Below, piece after piece: positions 9,144 to 17,763 of a stretch of 64,000 nucleotides of DNA. This stretch comes from Mesorhizobium sp. (GTDB lineage Bacteria > Pseudomonadota > Alphaproteobacteria > Rhizobiales > Rhizobiaceae). The notes under the pieces were generated by a model, which searched no databases, had not been told where the DNA came from, and worked only from the letters and a program-made list of their open reading frames with translations. The DNA lies in the NCBI RefSeq assembly GCF_024710845.1, contig NZ_JANJTZ010000061.1, positions 25,550 to 89,549 on the forward strand. Reading direction: 5' to 3'. Position 1 is the first letter of the stretch; each line of letters starts with the position of its first letter. A program made the position numbers and the translations under genes.

Positions 9144-10414
9144 GACGGCTTCCCTGCAAGTTCGGGTTCTGTGTCCGGTCGGGGCGCATTGGAGAGGCCG
9201 AGAAATACAGGACCAAAGGCTATGACCGCCAGCGATGCTCCCACGCTCATGACGACCGCCAGTGACAGGAAGGGAGTCAGCGGCAGTACGCTGGTCAACG
9301 CCGCGCCGATCGCTGCGCAGGCCATCTGAAGGAAGCCAAGCAGTGCCGATGCCAGCCCCGCCTGATACCCAAAGGGGCTGAGCGTGATTGCGGTGCCGAG
9401 CGGATTGACCAGGCCCATGCCGAGCAGGAAGAGCCCGAGCGCCACCGTGTGCGAGGCGATGCTTGGGGCCGTCGCTACCCAGAAGAGTGACAGGGCGCCC
9501 AAGAGCGCTGTGCCGAGACCCGCCATGGCGACCGACTTGGCTCGCCATCGTCGCGCAAAACGGGGCGCGAGGAAACCGGCAGCGAACACGATCAGCACCG
9601 TGGCGGCAAAGTACAGGCCGAGCTGCAGGCCGGAGAGGCCGAGCTGGTCCATCATCAGGCTCGGGGCCGCGGCGAAGAACGTATAGAGGCTGCCGATGAT
9701 GAAGCTCACTGCGATCCCCGGTAGTATGAAGCGCGGATCGATGGCGAGGCGCACATAGGCGCCGCCGATCTTTGAGAGGGGAACGACTGTCCGGCGGTCG
9801 GGAGACAAGGTCTCCCCTGCGCGGTGAGCGTAGAAAGCGGCGAGTGCGACACTGGCCGTGGCGACGACGAGAAATGTCACGCGCCAGCCGGCGACAGCCT
9901 CGAGGCCGCTGCCGACGAGCGGCGCGAAGCCCGGTGCGGCAGCTCCCGCCACCATGATGAAGGCCAGCGCGCGGGCCAGCGCGTCGCCGTCGAAGAGGTC
10001 GCGGGCAATAGCGCGCGACAAGACCGAAGCTGCGCACGCGCCGAGTGCCTGAACGACCCGACCCGCTACCAGCATGGGCAGAGAGGGTGCCATGGCGCAT
10101 ATCACGCTGCCGGCAAGGAACAACACGAGACCGCCGAGCACCAGGGTACGTCGGCCCAAGCGATCGGAAAGCGGCCCCACGAGCAGTTGGCCGAGCGCGA
10201 AGGCGATGAAAAAGCTGCTCAGTGCCAGGCCGAGTTCGCGCGACGACACGCCGAGATCGACACCCATTTGTGGAAAGGCGGGGAGGATGATGTTGGTCGC
10301 CAGCGCACCGACCGCCGACAGGCCCGCGAGGATGAACAGGATCCCGCCGTCAACTCTGGGCGCCGACGGCTTGGCGGGAATGGGGTCTTGAATTTTCGGG
10401 CAGGCCGGGCTCAC
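9140..10414 (-). CDS. MFS drug exporter, Bcr/CflA type
   Basis: A 424-residue, 12-helix inner-membrane transporter. It has the DHA1 motif A region (GQLLVGPLSDRLGRRTLVLGG) between helices 2 and 3 and the helix-4/5 region with RAIARDLF, as in Bcr/CflA multidrug exporters. Proton-driven export of small toxic molecules is expected. It is coupled on both sides by 4-nt ATGA overlaps with the TetR gene and the FabF gene, which places drug export in the same transcript as FabF and FtsZ paralogues. Confidence 0.88.
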   Translation of the reverse strand: MSPACPKIQDPIPAKPSAPRVDGGILFILAGLSAVGALATNIILPAFPQMGVDLGVSSRELGLALSSFFIAFALGQLLVGPLSDRLGRRTLVLGGLVLFLAGSVICAMAPSLPMLVAGRVVQALGACAASVLSRAIARDLFDGDALARALAFIMVAGAAAPGFAPLVGSGLEAVAGWRVTFLVVATASVALAAFYAHRAGETLSPDRRTVVPLSKIGGAYVRLAIDPRFILPGIAVSFIIGSLYTFFAAAPSLMMDQLGLSGLQLGLYFAATVLIVFAAGFLAPRFARRWRAKSVAMAGLGTALLGALSLFWVATAPSIASHTVALGLFLLGMGLVNPLGTAITLSPFGYQAGLASALLGFLQMACAAIGAALTSVLPLTPFLSLAVVMSVGASLAVIAFGPVFLGLSNAPRPDTEPELAGKPS

Positions 10415-10986
10415 TGCCGCTCTCCTCCACCGATGGCGTTCGCTGCCGCCCTTAGGAGGCCGCTGGCGAGATCAACATCGTTCACCGCGCGCGCCAGCAC
10501 GATGGCGCCGACCATCGTGGAAAGAGTTGCCAGGGCGTGTTCGGAGGGAGCGCCGTCGGGCTCGCCATGCCAGCGGTCGAGCAATCGTAGATAGGCGAGC
10601 ATCCCCGCCTCGAACGACGCCTTCACCTCGGCCGGCTGCCGGGCGGCTTCCGCACCGAGCGCCGCTGCGGGGCACCCGTCGAGCCGCTCGTCGCGGTGGC
10701 GCATGCTGAGATACAACGCGACCACCTCGCCCAGCGGATCGGACGGGTTCTTCTCGGCAGCCATGCTTAGGCGCTGGCCGGCTCTCTCGAACGCTCTACT
10801 GGAAGCCTGAGCAATCAGGTCCTGCTTGGAGGCGAACTGCTTGTAGAAGGCGCCCTGGGTTAAGCCCGCAGCCTCCATTAGATCCTTCAGTCCGATGCCG
10901 TCGAATCCGTGCTGCCGGAACAGTCTGCTCGCCGCTTCGATCACGGCATCCCTGTTCTCAGCGGCCTTGGCACGGTTCATTCTCAT
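10411..10986 (-). CDS. TetR/AcrR-family transcriptional regulator
   Basis: A repressor-type regulator of about 191 residues. The N-terminal helix-turn-helix reads AVIEAASRLFRQHGFDGIG then LKDLMEAAGLTQGAFYKQF. The C-terminal ligand domain has the DGCPAAALGAE stretch common in this subgroup. The ATG at 10986 (MRMNRAKA) was chosen; ATGs at 11022 and 10980 are alternatives, and a longer frame to 11229 has no homology. It heads the operon with the MFS exporter. A nested palindrome lies immediately upstream (10999-11053), so autoregulation relieved by the exported compound is likely. Confidence 0.85.
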   Translation of the reverse strand: MRMNRAKAAENRDAVIEAASRLFRQHGFDGIGLKDLMEAAGLTQGAFYKQFASKQDLIAQASSRAFERAGQRLSMAAEKNPSDPLGEVVALYLSMRHRDERLDGCPAAALGAEAARQPAEVKASFEAGMLAYLRLLDRWHGEPDGAPSEHALATLSTMVGAIVLARAVNDVDLASGLLRAAANAIGGGERQ

Positions 10987-10998
10987 CGGGATGTCCAC

Positions 10999-11053
10999 AT
11001 TTAGATTGCGAGCGACATCCATACCCTCATTAGAGTATGATCGCAATCTAAAT
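10999..11053. promoter_or_regulatory. Probable TetR operator with nested inverted repeats
   Basis: Two perfect 13-bp arms, ATTTAGATTGCGA (10999-11011) and TCGCAATCTAAAT (11041-11053), flank an inner imperfect 20-bp palindrome at 11020-11039 with ends CATAC and GTATG (8 of 10 pairs match). It lies directly before the TetR gene that heads the FabF/FtsZ operon. It has the size and symmetry expected for a TetR dimer or paired-dimer site. Binding is inferred, not shown. Confidence 0.6.
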
Positions 11054-11469
11054 TCGCGCTCCAACTTCTGGCCCGCACGAGTTGAAATCCTGCTTGAGCT
11101 GTCAAGCAAATCGAGGGGTGGGGAGACGAACAGAAGACGCAGCATTGTGGTCAGGGCAAAGTTGCCGGAGCGTCTACGAAGGCGTCGCGTCTCCGCCGAA
11201 GCTCGCGGGCCAAAAAGCAGCGTCCACAACTAGCCGCCTGGTATCTGCCGTCCCTATCCACCCCAAGCCCGATCTTGCCGCGCAATAAGGCCGTTGCGCG
11301 AAGCGTCGCTGTGCTCGGATGACCGCCACAGTGTAAGATTTCAGTTCGCTATGCCATGCTAGGCGCGTTGCGCCACTGCCCCGCCGGGCGCCGGCCAGCC
11401 CGAACTTGACAATCGCCGGCCTCCCATAGGTAATCCACACTACTCGCCCCACCGGCAGAAGGACGACCT

Positions 11470-12402
11470 ATGGGGGTTTTGAGACTGTGCGGCTTTGTCC
11501 TGACGTTCCTCGTCGCCTTCGGAGCGATTGCTCAGGACAACTCCGAAGAATTTGTGCGCCTTGGATTCTTCCCGCCTATGGACGAGGACATTGTCTTTCG
11601 CATCCAGAGTGTCCAGAAACATAGCTTCCGCGGCGACCAGCGGCGCGCGGAATGGACGCACGAACTGCATTTGCGGCTGACCGGCGAAGAACCGCCCGAC
11701 ATGCTGAAGGGAAGCTATTCTATCCGCGCCGTCCGGGCGGTCGAGAATGTAGAGCGCGATATCGCCTACCTTTTCGCCAGAGCGATCGAAAACGAAACCT
11801 ATCCTTTCAAGATGCTACGGCTCGGCGCTCCGGTGGAAATTGACTGGGCGCGCGTGAAGGTCCGGTTCGCCGAGCGGCTGCCCGCTCTGACGGATCCAGC
11901 AACCGCGGCGGCGATCGAGCGTCTGCTGCCGTTCTTCGCGCCCGACGGGATCGGCGCCGTCATGCGCCCGCTCTGGGTCACTTCGGTGGCGCACCTGCGC
12001 CCGTTCCGCCGGGACGCGACATGGATGGTGACGGAAGGGCTGGATCTCCCGGCGTGGTTCTTCGTGCCAGGATCGAAGCTCGAGACCTATGGCGGGCGGG
12101 AGGAGAGCAGCGAGGATCTGCTGTTCGTCTGGCGTATCACCCCCAACCCGCATGCAGCCCGCGACACGCTCGGCCCCGAGCTTGCCACCCTGGCCGCGCA
12201 GGCTGGCGGGCTGGACGCTCCCGAGGCGGAAGCCCTGGTGGCACAGGCCACCGCCAACGGAATGAGCGTGGTCGAGGGCGGCATTGTGACGTATGATCCC
12301 ACGCCGGGACTGATACGCACCGTCGAATTCGAGGCGCGACTTGGCGCTGGTGACATCAACCGCCGGGTCGAGATCAGAATTGAGCGGCTAAAACCGGAGT
12401 AG
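11470..12402 (+). CDS. Secreted protein of unknown function
   Basis: A 310-residue protein. Residues 1 to about 21 form a signal peptide (hydrophobic LRLCGFVLTFLVAFGAIA, cleavage before QDNSEE). The mature part is soluble, mixed alpha/beta, with several Trp/Pro segments (ITPNPHAARDTLG, FFVPGSKLETYGG). No family was recognised. A periplasmic or extracellular location is expected. It stands alone, with no operon partner on either side. Base composition is like the surrounding genome, so it may be an old resident gene. Confidence 0.7.
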   Translation: MGVLRLCGFVLTFLVAFGAIAQDNSEEFVRLGFFPPMDEDIVFRIQSVQKHSFRGDQRRAEWTHELHLRLTGEEPPDMLKGSYSIRAVRAVENVERDIAYLFARAIENETYPFKMLRLGAPVEIDWARVKVRFAERLPALTDPATAAAIERLLPFFAPDGIGAVMRPLWVTSVAHLRPFRRDATWMVTEGLDLPAWFFVPGSKLETYGGREESSEDLLFVWRITPNPHAARDTLGPELATLAAQAGGLDAPEAEALVAQATANGMSVVEGGIVTYDPTPGLIRTVEFEARLGAGDINRRVEIRIERLKPE

Positions 12403-12808
12403 CGGTGGCCGTTGCCACGCCCTGCTTTCGCCGTCTGGCCATTGAGTGTGCCTTCAAAGACGCAGGTCGGAACTATGTTCGCCATACGTTTGGACGATCC
12501 AGACGAAGACTGCGTCGTGCAGCGAGCACATTGTGAAAGCGTCAGCGATGAACTTTTCGCTCGCCTAGTTTAGCGGTACGGTTTGCCAATCACGAAGGAT
12601 GGCCATTCATGAGCCTACCGGTTTGGGGCCGACATCGGACTGTCCGGTTCTGGGGATCGGCAAGGGGTAAGCTGCCGTTCTGCGTCCGACCTCATTACGG
12701 TCGTACACGCGCTGAGCGTTGAGTCCCGAGAGCTGCCATGACCCGGCAGGAAGCCGAGGCAATCTCTGCACTCAGCCGCCCCTGCCCGCGGTTACCAACT
12801 CGCTAACA

Positions 12809-12826
12809 CGCCAAAAATGGCGTTTT
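12809..12826 (+). terminator. Weak rho-independent terminator-like hairpin
   Basis: Stem CGCCA/TGGCG with an AAAA loop is followed by TTTT. The stem is only 5 bp, so termination would be weak. Confidence 0.3.
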
Positions 12827-12845
12827 GCTGCTAGTAGCCAAATTT

Positions 12846-12864
12846 GATCTGATCATTTCAGATC
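12846..12864. promoter_or_regulatory. Inverted repeat before the 83-aa gene
   Basis: Perfect 7-bp arms GATCTGA and TCAGATC are separated by 5 bp and lie 37 bp before the next start codon. The size and position suit an operator, but no cognate regulator is apparent. Confidence 0.3.
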
Positions 12865-12901
12865 TATTGTCCGCAGCATATTACGCGGCTATTCCTGTAT
12901 A

Positions 12902-13153
12902 ATGCCGACCACAGACCTTTCTATCGGGCGCGAACCCGTTCTCGACTTTGAATGCTCCGGCTGGCCCGCGGGAAAGCGTCAGGAATTGTTCCAAGCAGTC
13001 CGAGCGATTCGAGGCGTGACCAACGTCAGCGGTGCTGGCGTCAGTACAATGCGCGTTCGATACGATTCGTCGATCACCAATCCCTCGGCGCTGACGCTGG
13101 CCGTAGATAAGTCTGCGGACGACATTCTGCCGGGACACAATTTCTCGATCTAA
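12902..13153 (+). CDS. Small hypothetical protein (83 aa)
   Basis: A short protein with no recognised family. The middle (ELFQAVRAIRGVTNVSGAGV followed by a strand with VRYDSS) resembles the beta-alpha-beta layout of small ferredoxin-like domains, which is only a guess. It ends 7 nt before the ATPase gene, so the two are likely cotranscribed. Codon use is less GC-biased than in the rest of the window, as in the ATPase, which suggests a common foreign origin. Confidence 0.5.
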   Translation: MPTTDLSIGREPVLDFECSGWPAGKRQELFQAVRAIRGVTNVSGAGVSTMRVRYDSSITNPSALTLAVDKSADDILPGHNFSI

Positions 13154-13160
13154 GGCGCTG

Positions 13161-14129
13161 GTGCAAATTCTAGGGCGGAAAGGTTGCAGTTGCGACCGGG
13201 CCGCAAAGGGGAAATCAAAGTTGGCTACCGCTCAGGAACCGGCTACAGCCGTCTGGCCGCTAGGCGTCAGTTTGCGATTGCTTGGCGATTCGGAAACTGA
13301 AGCAGTCGTCAATATACAAGCCGGCATTAATACTCTAGTGGGACCCAACGGTAGCGGAAAGACGCGCGCACTGCGCGGTATCAAGTCAGTGCTACAATCG
13401 AACAACAGTATTACTTCGCTAGGGCGTAAAGTTCATTTTCTGGCTGCGGGCCGAAGCAGTCCTCTTGAGGCTTACCGAGCGTCAGTCAACTCGCCGGGCG
13501 GTATAAACAGCGATGACGCGGCGGTCGGGAACGCCAGCTATCGTCGGCAATGGTGGGAAATCGAAAGCGTGACCGGCCCCTTGTTGGCGCTAGACGCGCG
13601 TGCCGAACTGCGACTTAAAGTTGAGGCGCGATTGCAACAGTTATTAGATCGTAGTGTCAAATTGTCATGGTCGCAGCAGGGCCTAAATGTTCGGATAGCG
13701 CCCGTAGGCGGCGGCCCTTCCTACGCGGCCAACTACAAGGCAAGCGGTATTCTTCAACTAGTTGCATTGCTGGCGGCCATTCACAATGACGAAATTGGCG
13801 TGTTGCTGATTGACGAACCCGAAATCTCGCTACATCCGCAGCATCAGGCCTTCCTCTTGGAGGAAATGGAACGGGTAGCGGGCGATCCGATAGAGCCGAC
13901 GCGCAAGATTATCGTAGTCGCAACGCATTCTCCGACGCTTCTGCCGCTATCCTCCGCAAGTGCGGAGACGAGGTTGCGCCCGAAGTATCCCCCCGCTAGC
14001 CGGGCCCACCCCCATCTCCGTCAGCTCGGCTGCGAAGCCGATCATCTCGCGCAGCAGATCGGCGACACGTGTCTTCTCGACAAGCGCGCGCAGGTTCATC
14101 ATGCCTGTCATCGGCGGTCCTTCCAATGA
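13161..14129 (+). pseudogene. AAA (AAA_21/OLD-like) ATPase, 3' end replaced
   Basis: The first 265 codons encode an SMC/OLD-like ATPase. Walker A is GPNGSGKT (residues 61-68), Walker B is VLLIDEPEISLHP (about 214-226) and the H-loop is VVATHSPTLLPL (about 253). The sequence then switches at about 13,955 to unrelated coding (SSASAETRLRPKYPP onward), which is the antisense of an IS256-type remnant. The natural C-terminus is lost. The start may be GTG 13161 or TTG 13221, which follows AAGGGGAAA. Such ATPases often serve in anti-phage systems with a partner gene; only the 83-residue neighbour remains as a candidate. GC content is visibly below the flanks. Confidence 0.75.
13960..14111 (-). pseudogene. 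IS256-family transposase remnant (N-terminal fragment)
   Basis: Minus-strand reading from 14111 gives MTGMMNLRALVEKTRVADLL then REMIGFAAE, a close match to the N-terminus of IS256/Mutator-type transposases. Similarity fades after about 30 residues (TEMGVGPASGG). The rest of the transposase is missing. The remnant directly abuts the truncation point of the ATPase gene, so insertion and later deletion of this element probably destroyed it. Confidence 0.65.
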
Positions 14130-14430
14130 GGAGCTGCTATCGACAAACAGACCCGACCGCAAAGCACCGATGACTAGCGCGCCACTCAGCTACACGACGT
14201 TCAGGGACGTCACCAATTTCTCTCGATTGCGTCTCAGCCTCAGGGCAGTTAAGGGGGAGCTGCTCGTCAGCTCTGGCAGTCACGCATGAATTTGGTGCCG
14301 ACCGCACCCCTGATGCGAAGTAAGGTTTTTTGCCCTTCAGACCCCCTACCTGATAAGCCGGTCGGAGCTTTCTGATTAGCTACCGGCTGCTCTGAACGAA
14401 GTGATTAAGGTCACGCAAGGGAGTGGAAGC
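14112..14430. other. Intergenic, remnant flank
   Basis: Nothing coding is recognised. It probably includes the untranslated end of the IS256 remnant and the promoter of the following racemase gene. The ribosome site AGGGAG lies at its right end. Confidence 0.5.
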
Positions 14431-15531
14431 GTGGGGCCGCTAGAGGGTACGCGAATCATCGAAATGGCGGGCATTGGACCGGCGCCCTTCTGTGCCATGC
14501 TGCTGGCCGATCTCGGGGCCGACGTTATCAGGGTGGAACGACGGGGTGGTGGTGACGATACGTTCCACCATTCGCCCAAATACGATCTCCTCAACCGCAA
14601 CAAGCGCCACGTCGCGCTCGACCTCAAGTCACAGGACGACCTTGGCGCGCTGCTCCGTCTGGTCGACAAGGCCGACGTGCTGATCGAAGGTTTCCGCCCG
14701 GGCGTGATGGAGAAGATCGGCGCGGGACCGGACGTCTGCATTGTCCGCAATCCGCGGCTCGTCTACGGGCGGATGACAGGTTGGGGCCAGAATGGGCCGC
14801 TGCGAATGGCGGCCGGCCACGATCTCAACTACATCGCACTGAGCGGTGCACTCGCCGCTATAGGGCACAAGGACGGTCCGCCGGTCGTGCCGCTAAATCT
14901 TGTCGGCGATTTCGGCGGCGGATCGATGTATCTAGCGATGGGCGTGCTGGCGGCGATGGCCCATGCGAGGAAATCCGGCATCGGTCAGGTCGTCGATTGC
15001 GCCATGGTGGACGGCGCCGCAAGCCTGATGACGCCGTTCCATGCCCGGTCCCAGGCCGGAACCTGGATCGAAACGCGAGGCGAGAACCTGCTCGACGGCG
15101 GCGCGCCATTCTATTCCGTCTATGAGACCGAAGACGGCAAGCATGTCTCGCTTGCCGCGCTGGAGCCCCGCTTCTATCGCGAGTTCCTGAGACTGACGGG
15201 GCTGGACTCCGAGACGCTACCCGAGCAGTACGACCGTGCCGGCTGGCCGTTGCTGCGTGAGCGTTTCCGTTCGCTGTTTAGCGGCCGAACGCGCGAAGAA
15301 TGGTGCGAACTGCTCGAAGGGACCGATTGCTGTTTCGCGCCCGTCCTCACGATGTCGGAAAGCCGGCAGCATCCACATATGCGGGCTCGCCAGTCGTACC
15401 TGGGGGTCGATGGCGTCGAGGCTCCCGCGCCGGCACCACGCTTCAGCGAGACACCCGGGACGATCCGATCTCTTCCGCAGGAAATACGGATAGACATCGA
15501 GCAGGCGCTCTCCGAATGGGGGCTGGCCTAG
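14431..15531 (+). CDS. Alpha-methylacyl-CoA racemase-like family III CoA enzyme (CaiB/BaiF)
   Basis: About 366 residues. The N-terminal PLEGTRIIEMAGIGPAPFCA and the ADLGADVIRVER segment mark the CaiB/BaiF fold. H130 (AGHDLNYIALSG) and D160 (NLVGDFGGG) align with the His/Asp pair used by bacterial alpha-methylacyl-CoA racemase (MCR), and the later YETEDGKHVSLAALEP block is racemase-like. It should epimerise 2-methyl-branched acyl-CoAs so that S-specific dehydrogenases can act. GTG 14431 was chosen because AGGGAG lies 7 nt upstream; GTG 14401 is the longer alternative. It converges on the BKACE gene with a 4-bp overlap of stop codons. Confidence 0.85.
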   Translation: MGPLEGTRIIEMAGIGPAPFCAMLLADLGADVIRVERRGGGDDTFHHSPKYDLLNRNKRHVALDLKSQDDLGALLRLVDKADVLIEGFRPGVMEKIGAGPDVCIVRNPRLVYGRMTGWGQNGPLRMAAGHDLNYIALSGALAAIGHKDGPPVVPLNLVGDFGGGSMYLAMGVLAAMAHARKSGIGQVVDCAMVDGAASLMTPFHARSQAGTWIETRGENLLDGGAPFYSVYETEDGKHVSLAALEPRFYREFLRLTGLDSETLPEQYDRAGWPLLRERFRSLFSGRTREEWCELLEGTDCCFAPVLTMSESRQHPHMRARQSYLGVDGVEAPAPAPRFSETPGTIRSLPQEIRIDIEQALSEWGLA

Positions 15532-16460
15532 AATCCGACGTTCTCCGGTCCCTTGGTTTCCAGCATCCTGCGGGCGTCGTCCGGCGTGGCAATCTCGAGC
15601 GAGAGTTCTTCAAGAATGCGGCGTATCTTGGCCACTTGCTCCCCGTTGGATCTTGCGAGTTGGCCGCGACCGAGAAAGAGGCTGTCTTCCAGACCAACCC
15701 GGACATTACCGCCGAGGATCGCGCCCATGGTGACGAAGGGCATCTGGTGCCGTCCGGCGGCGAGGATGGATAGATAGTAATCGTCGCCGAACAGTCTGTC
15801 GGCGGTCGCCTTCATGTGAAGCATGTGCTCGGGCTGGGGCGCGATGCCTCCAAGGATGCCGAAGATGCACTGAACGAAGAATGGCGGCTTGACGATGCCG
15901 CGCTCGGCAAAATGCGCCAGATTGTGGAGATGGCCTACGTCGTAACATTCATACTCGAAGCGTGTGCCGAGGTCGCCGAGTTCCCGCATACCCCGCTCGA
16001 TCTGCTCGAACGTGTTGGACAGGATGAAGTTCTTCGTCATCTCGAGGTAGGGCAGTTCCCAGTCGTGCTTGAACTCCCGCATGCGGGCCGCTGCGCCCGA
16101 AATGTTGAAGTTGAACGACCCCATGTTCATCGAGGCGATCTCGGGCTTCGCCCACTTCGCCGCGGCGAGGCGCTCGTCGAGCGTCATACCGAGGCCGCCG
16201 CCCGTCGTGATGTTGACGATTGCGTCCGTCCGCTCTTTGATCGAGGGCAGGAACTTGGCGAACTGCGCGGGGTCCTGGGTCGGGCGCCCAGTTTCGGGCA
16301 CGCGTGCGTGCAAATGCAAGATCGCCGCACCGGCCTCGGCCGCTGCAATCGCCTGATCCGCGATCTGCTCGGGCGTCACCGGCAGATAGGGCGACATGGA
16401 CGGTGTATGGATCGATCCCGTGATGGCGCAGCTGATGATCACCTTGTCGGCTCGGCGCAT
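15528..16460 (-). CDS. BKACE family beta-keto acid cleavage enzyme (Kce-like)
   Basis: A 310-residue TIM-barrel, Zn-dependent enzyme of the beta-keto acid cleavage (DUF849) family. It condenses a beta-keto acid with acetyl-CoA and splits it into a new CoA ester and acetoacetate. The metal motif HLHARVPETGRP (H49, H51), the MNMGSFNF segment and GGNVRVGLEDSLFL are all present. GGGAGAG precedes the ATG. It is the last gene of a seven-gene minus-strand operon (HMGS-like, thiolase, MaoC, CitE-like, acyl-CoA dehydrogenase, CoA transferase, BKACE), which suggests it handles a beta-keto acid formed late in the pathway. Confidence 0.88.
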   Translation of the reverse strand: MRRADKVIISCAITGSIHTPSMSPYLPVTPEQIADQAIAAAEAGAAILHLHARVPETGRPTQDPAQFAKFLPSIKERTDAIVNITTGGGLGMTLDERLAAAKWAKPEIASMNMGSFNFNISGAAARMREFKHDWELPYLEMTKNFILSNTFEQIERGMRELGDLGTRFEYECYDVGHLHNLAHFAERGIVKPPFFVQCIFGILGGIAPQPEHMLHMKATADRLFGDDYYLSILAAGRHQMPFVTMGAILGGNVRVGLEDSLFLGRGQLARSNGEQVAKIRRILEELSLEIATPDDARRMLETKGPENVGF

Positions 16461-16472
16461 GTCAATCTCTCC

Positions 16473-17729
16473 CTAGATGCGTTCTAAAATCTCGGCCCAT
16501 CGGTCGCGCAGCTCGGCGCGGAATTCGGGCGCCGCCACATCTATCAATGCTTCGGCACGCTCGTACACGGATCTGCCACGCAGATCCGCAAGGCCGTATT
16601 CCGTCGCCACAACGTCGACGTCATAGCGAGCGATCGACACCATGTTCTCGGGGCCGAGACGCGGTACTACGCGCGAAGCGACGCCTGCCGGACTCAGATA
16701 GGTGGCCGGCAGAGCGACGATGCTCAGGCCTCCTCGCGAATTCCGAGCGCCCCGGGCAAAGTCGGGGGCACCGCCGAAACTGCTGACCGTTCGACCCGCG
16801 GCGGTTTCGAGATCGCATTGGCCGAACAGATCGACCGTCAGCGCCGAATTGATGGCGATAAAGCCGTCTATGCCGGCGATGCGAGCGGGATCGTGGGTCT
16901 GGTCGCATCCCTGCACACGGATTAGGTCCTGACTCTCCGCCCAGTCGTACAGACGGCGTGTGCCGACGATACCGCAAACCGCGTGGGGAAACCCGGAATC
17001 GAGAGCCCCGGCCTGAGCCAGGCCAATTACTCCGTCCGATACGATTCCCGAGTGGATGCGCAGCCGGCGGCGATCGAGCACGGCCCTCAGGATCGCGTCC
17101 GGAACCTTTCCGAGCCCCACCTGAAGGGCGGCACCGTCGTCGACGAGTGAGGCGACGTGGGATGCGATCGTCTCTGCATCGCCGCCCTGCGAAGCGCCGC
17201 CATAGGTCGGAAGTTCAGTGTCGCTGTGAAGCACTACGTCGAAACTGCTCAGCGGGAGGCGTTCCGAGCGCGCCAGAAAAGGCATTCTCGAATTGACCAC
17301 CGCTATCGTCCGCCGAGCTCGTGCGAGACATAATGCCGTCATTTCGACCGAAAGTCCCAGCGACACCTCGCCAGCGGCATTCGGCGGCGAGACGACCGCG
17401 ATGGCCGCGTCCGGCTGGTATATTTCACGAACGTAGCGGACAAATCCGGCATAGGTGATGGGCAGGTACCGAAAGCGGCCTTGGCGCTGAGGCTCCCGGA
17501 AGTCGCTCTGCATGAAGTTCCCGGCCGTCCGCGCCGTCGGGTGCAGGCGCGCGACGTCGAAACGGTTGATCCCAGCGATGAGGGTCGTCGTCAATTCCAG
17601 GCCGGCGCTGCGCTCCGGAACCTCTTCAAGCCATTTCAGGATGTCGACCGGCGCGGATGCAGAACCCGGAACAAATACGCGTTCGCCCGTCTCAAAGAGA
17701 CCTGGAATCCCGGAGGCGGCACAAGCCAT
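16473..17729 (-). CDS. Acetyl-CoA hydrolase/CoA-transferase family protein, altered active site
   Basis: About 418 residues of the AcH/4-hydroxybutyrate CoA-transferase family (cat1/AarC type). The GLGKVPDAIL, GIVSDGVIGL and SFGGAPDFARGA blocks fit the fold. In the usual motif NSALEVDLxGQ the glutamate forms the covalent CoA thioester; here it reads INSALTVDLFGQ, with Thr at that site (near 16,843). Transfer by the usual mechanism is therefore doubtful. The ATG at 17729 (MACAASGIPGLF) was chosen; a longer frame to 17798 would overlap the upstream dehydrogenase gene. Confidence 0.8.
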   Translation of the reverse strand: MACAASGIPGLFETGERVFVPGSASAPVDILKWLEEVPERSAGLELTTTLIAGINRFDVARLHPTARTAGNFMQSDFREPQRQGRFRYLPITYAGFVRYVREIYQPDAAIAVVSPPNAAGEVSLGLSVEMTALCLARARRTIAVVNSRMPFLARSERLPLSSFDVVLHSDTELPTYGGASQGGDAETIASHVASLVDDGAALQVGLGKVPDAILRAVLDRRRLRIHSGIVSDGVIGLAQAGALDSGFPHAVCGIVGTRRLYDWAESQDLIRVQGCDQTHDPARIAGIDGFIAINSALTVDLFGQCDLETAAGRTVSSFGGAPDFARGARNSRGGLSIVALPATYLSPAGVASRVVPRLGPENMVSIARYDVDVVATEYGLADLRGRSVYERAEALIDVAAPEFRAELRDRWAEILERI

Positions 17730-17763
17730 CAGCACACCCGTTCCCAGCCCGCGGCCAGAGGCA

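Larger units (their letters stand above)
12403..12901. other. About 500-bp intergenic region
   Basis: No gene is supported. The last 120 bp are AT-richer than the rest and hold two small inverted repeats (12809-12826 and 12846-12864), annotated separately. They mark the left edge of the patch with unusual composition that follows. Confidence 0.6.

Noticed and set aside
9144..10100. Upstream extension of the FabF frame to a 740-residue product
   Set aside because: The extra 319 residues are an out-of-frame shadow of the MFS exporter; the FabF N-terminus begins cleanly at the ATG at 9143.
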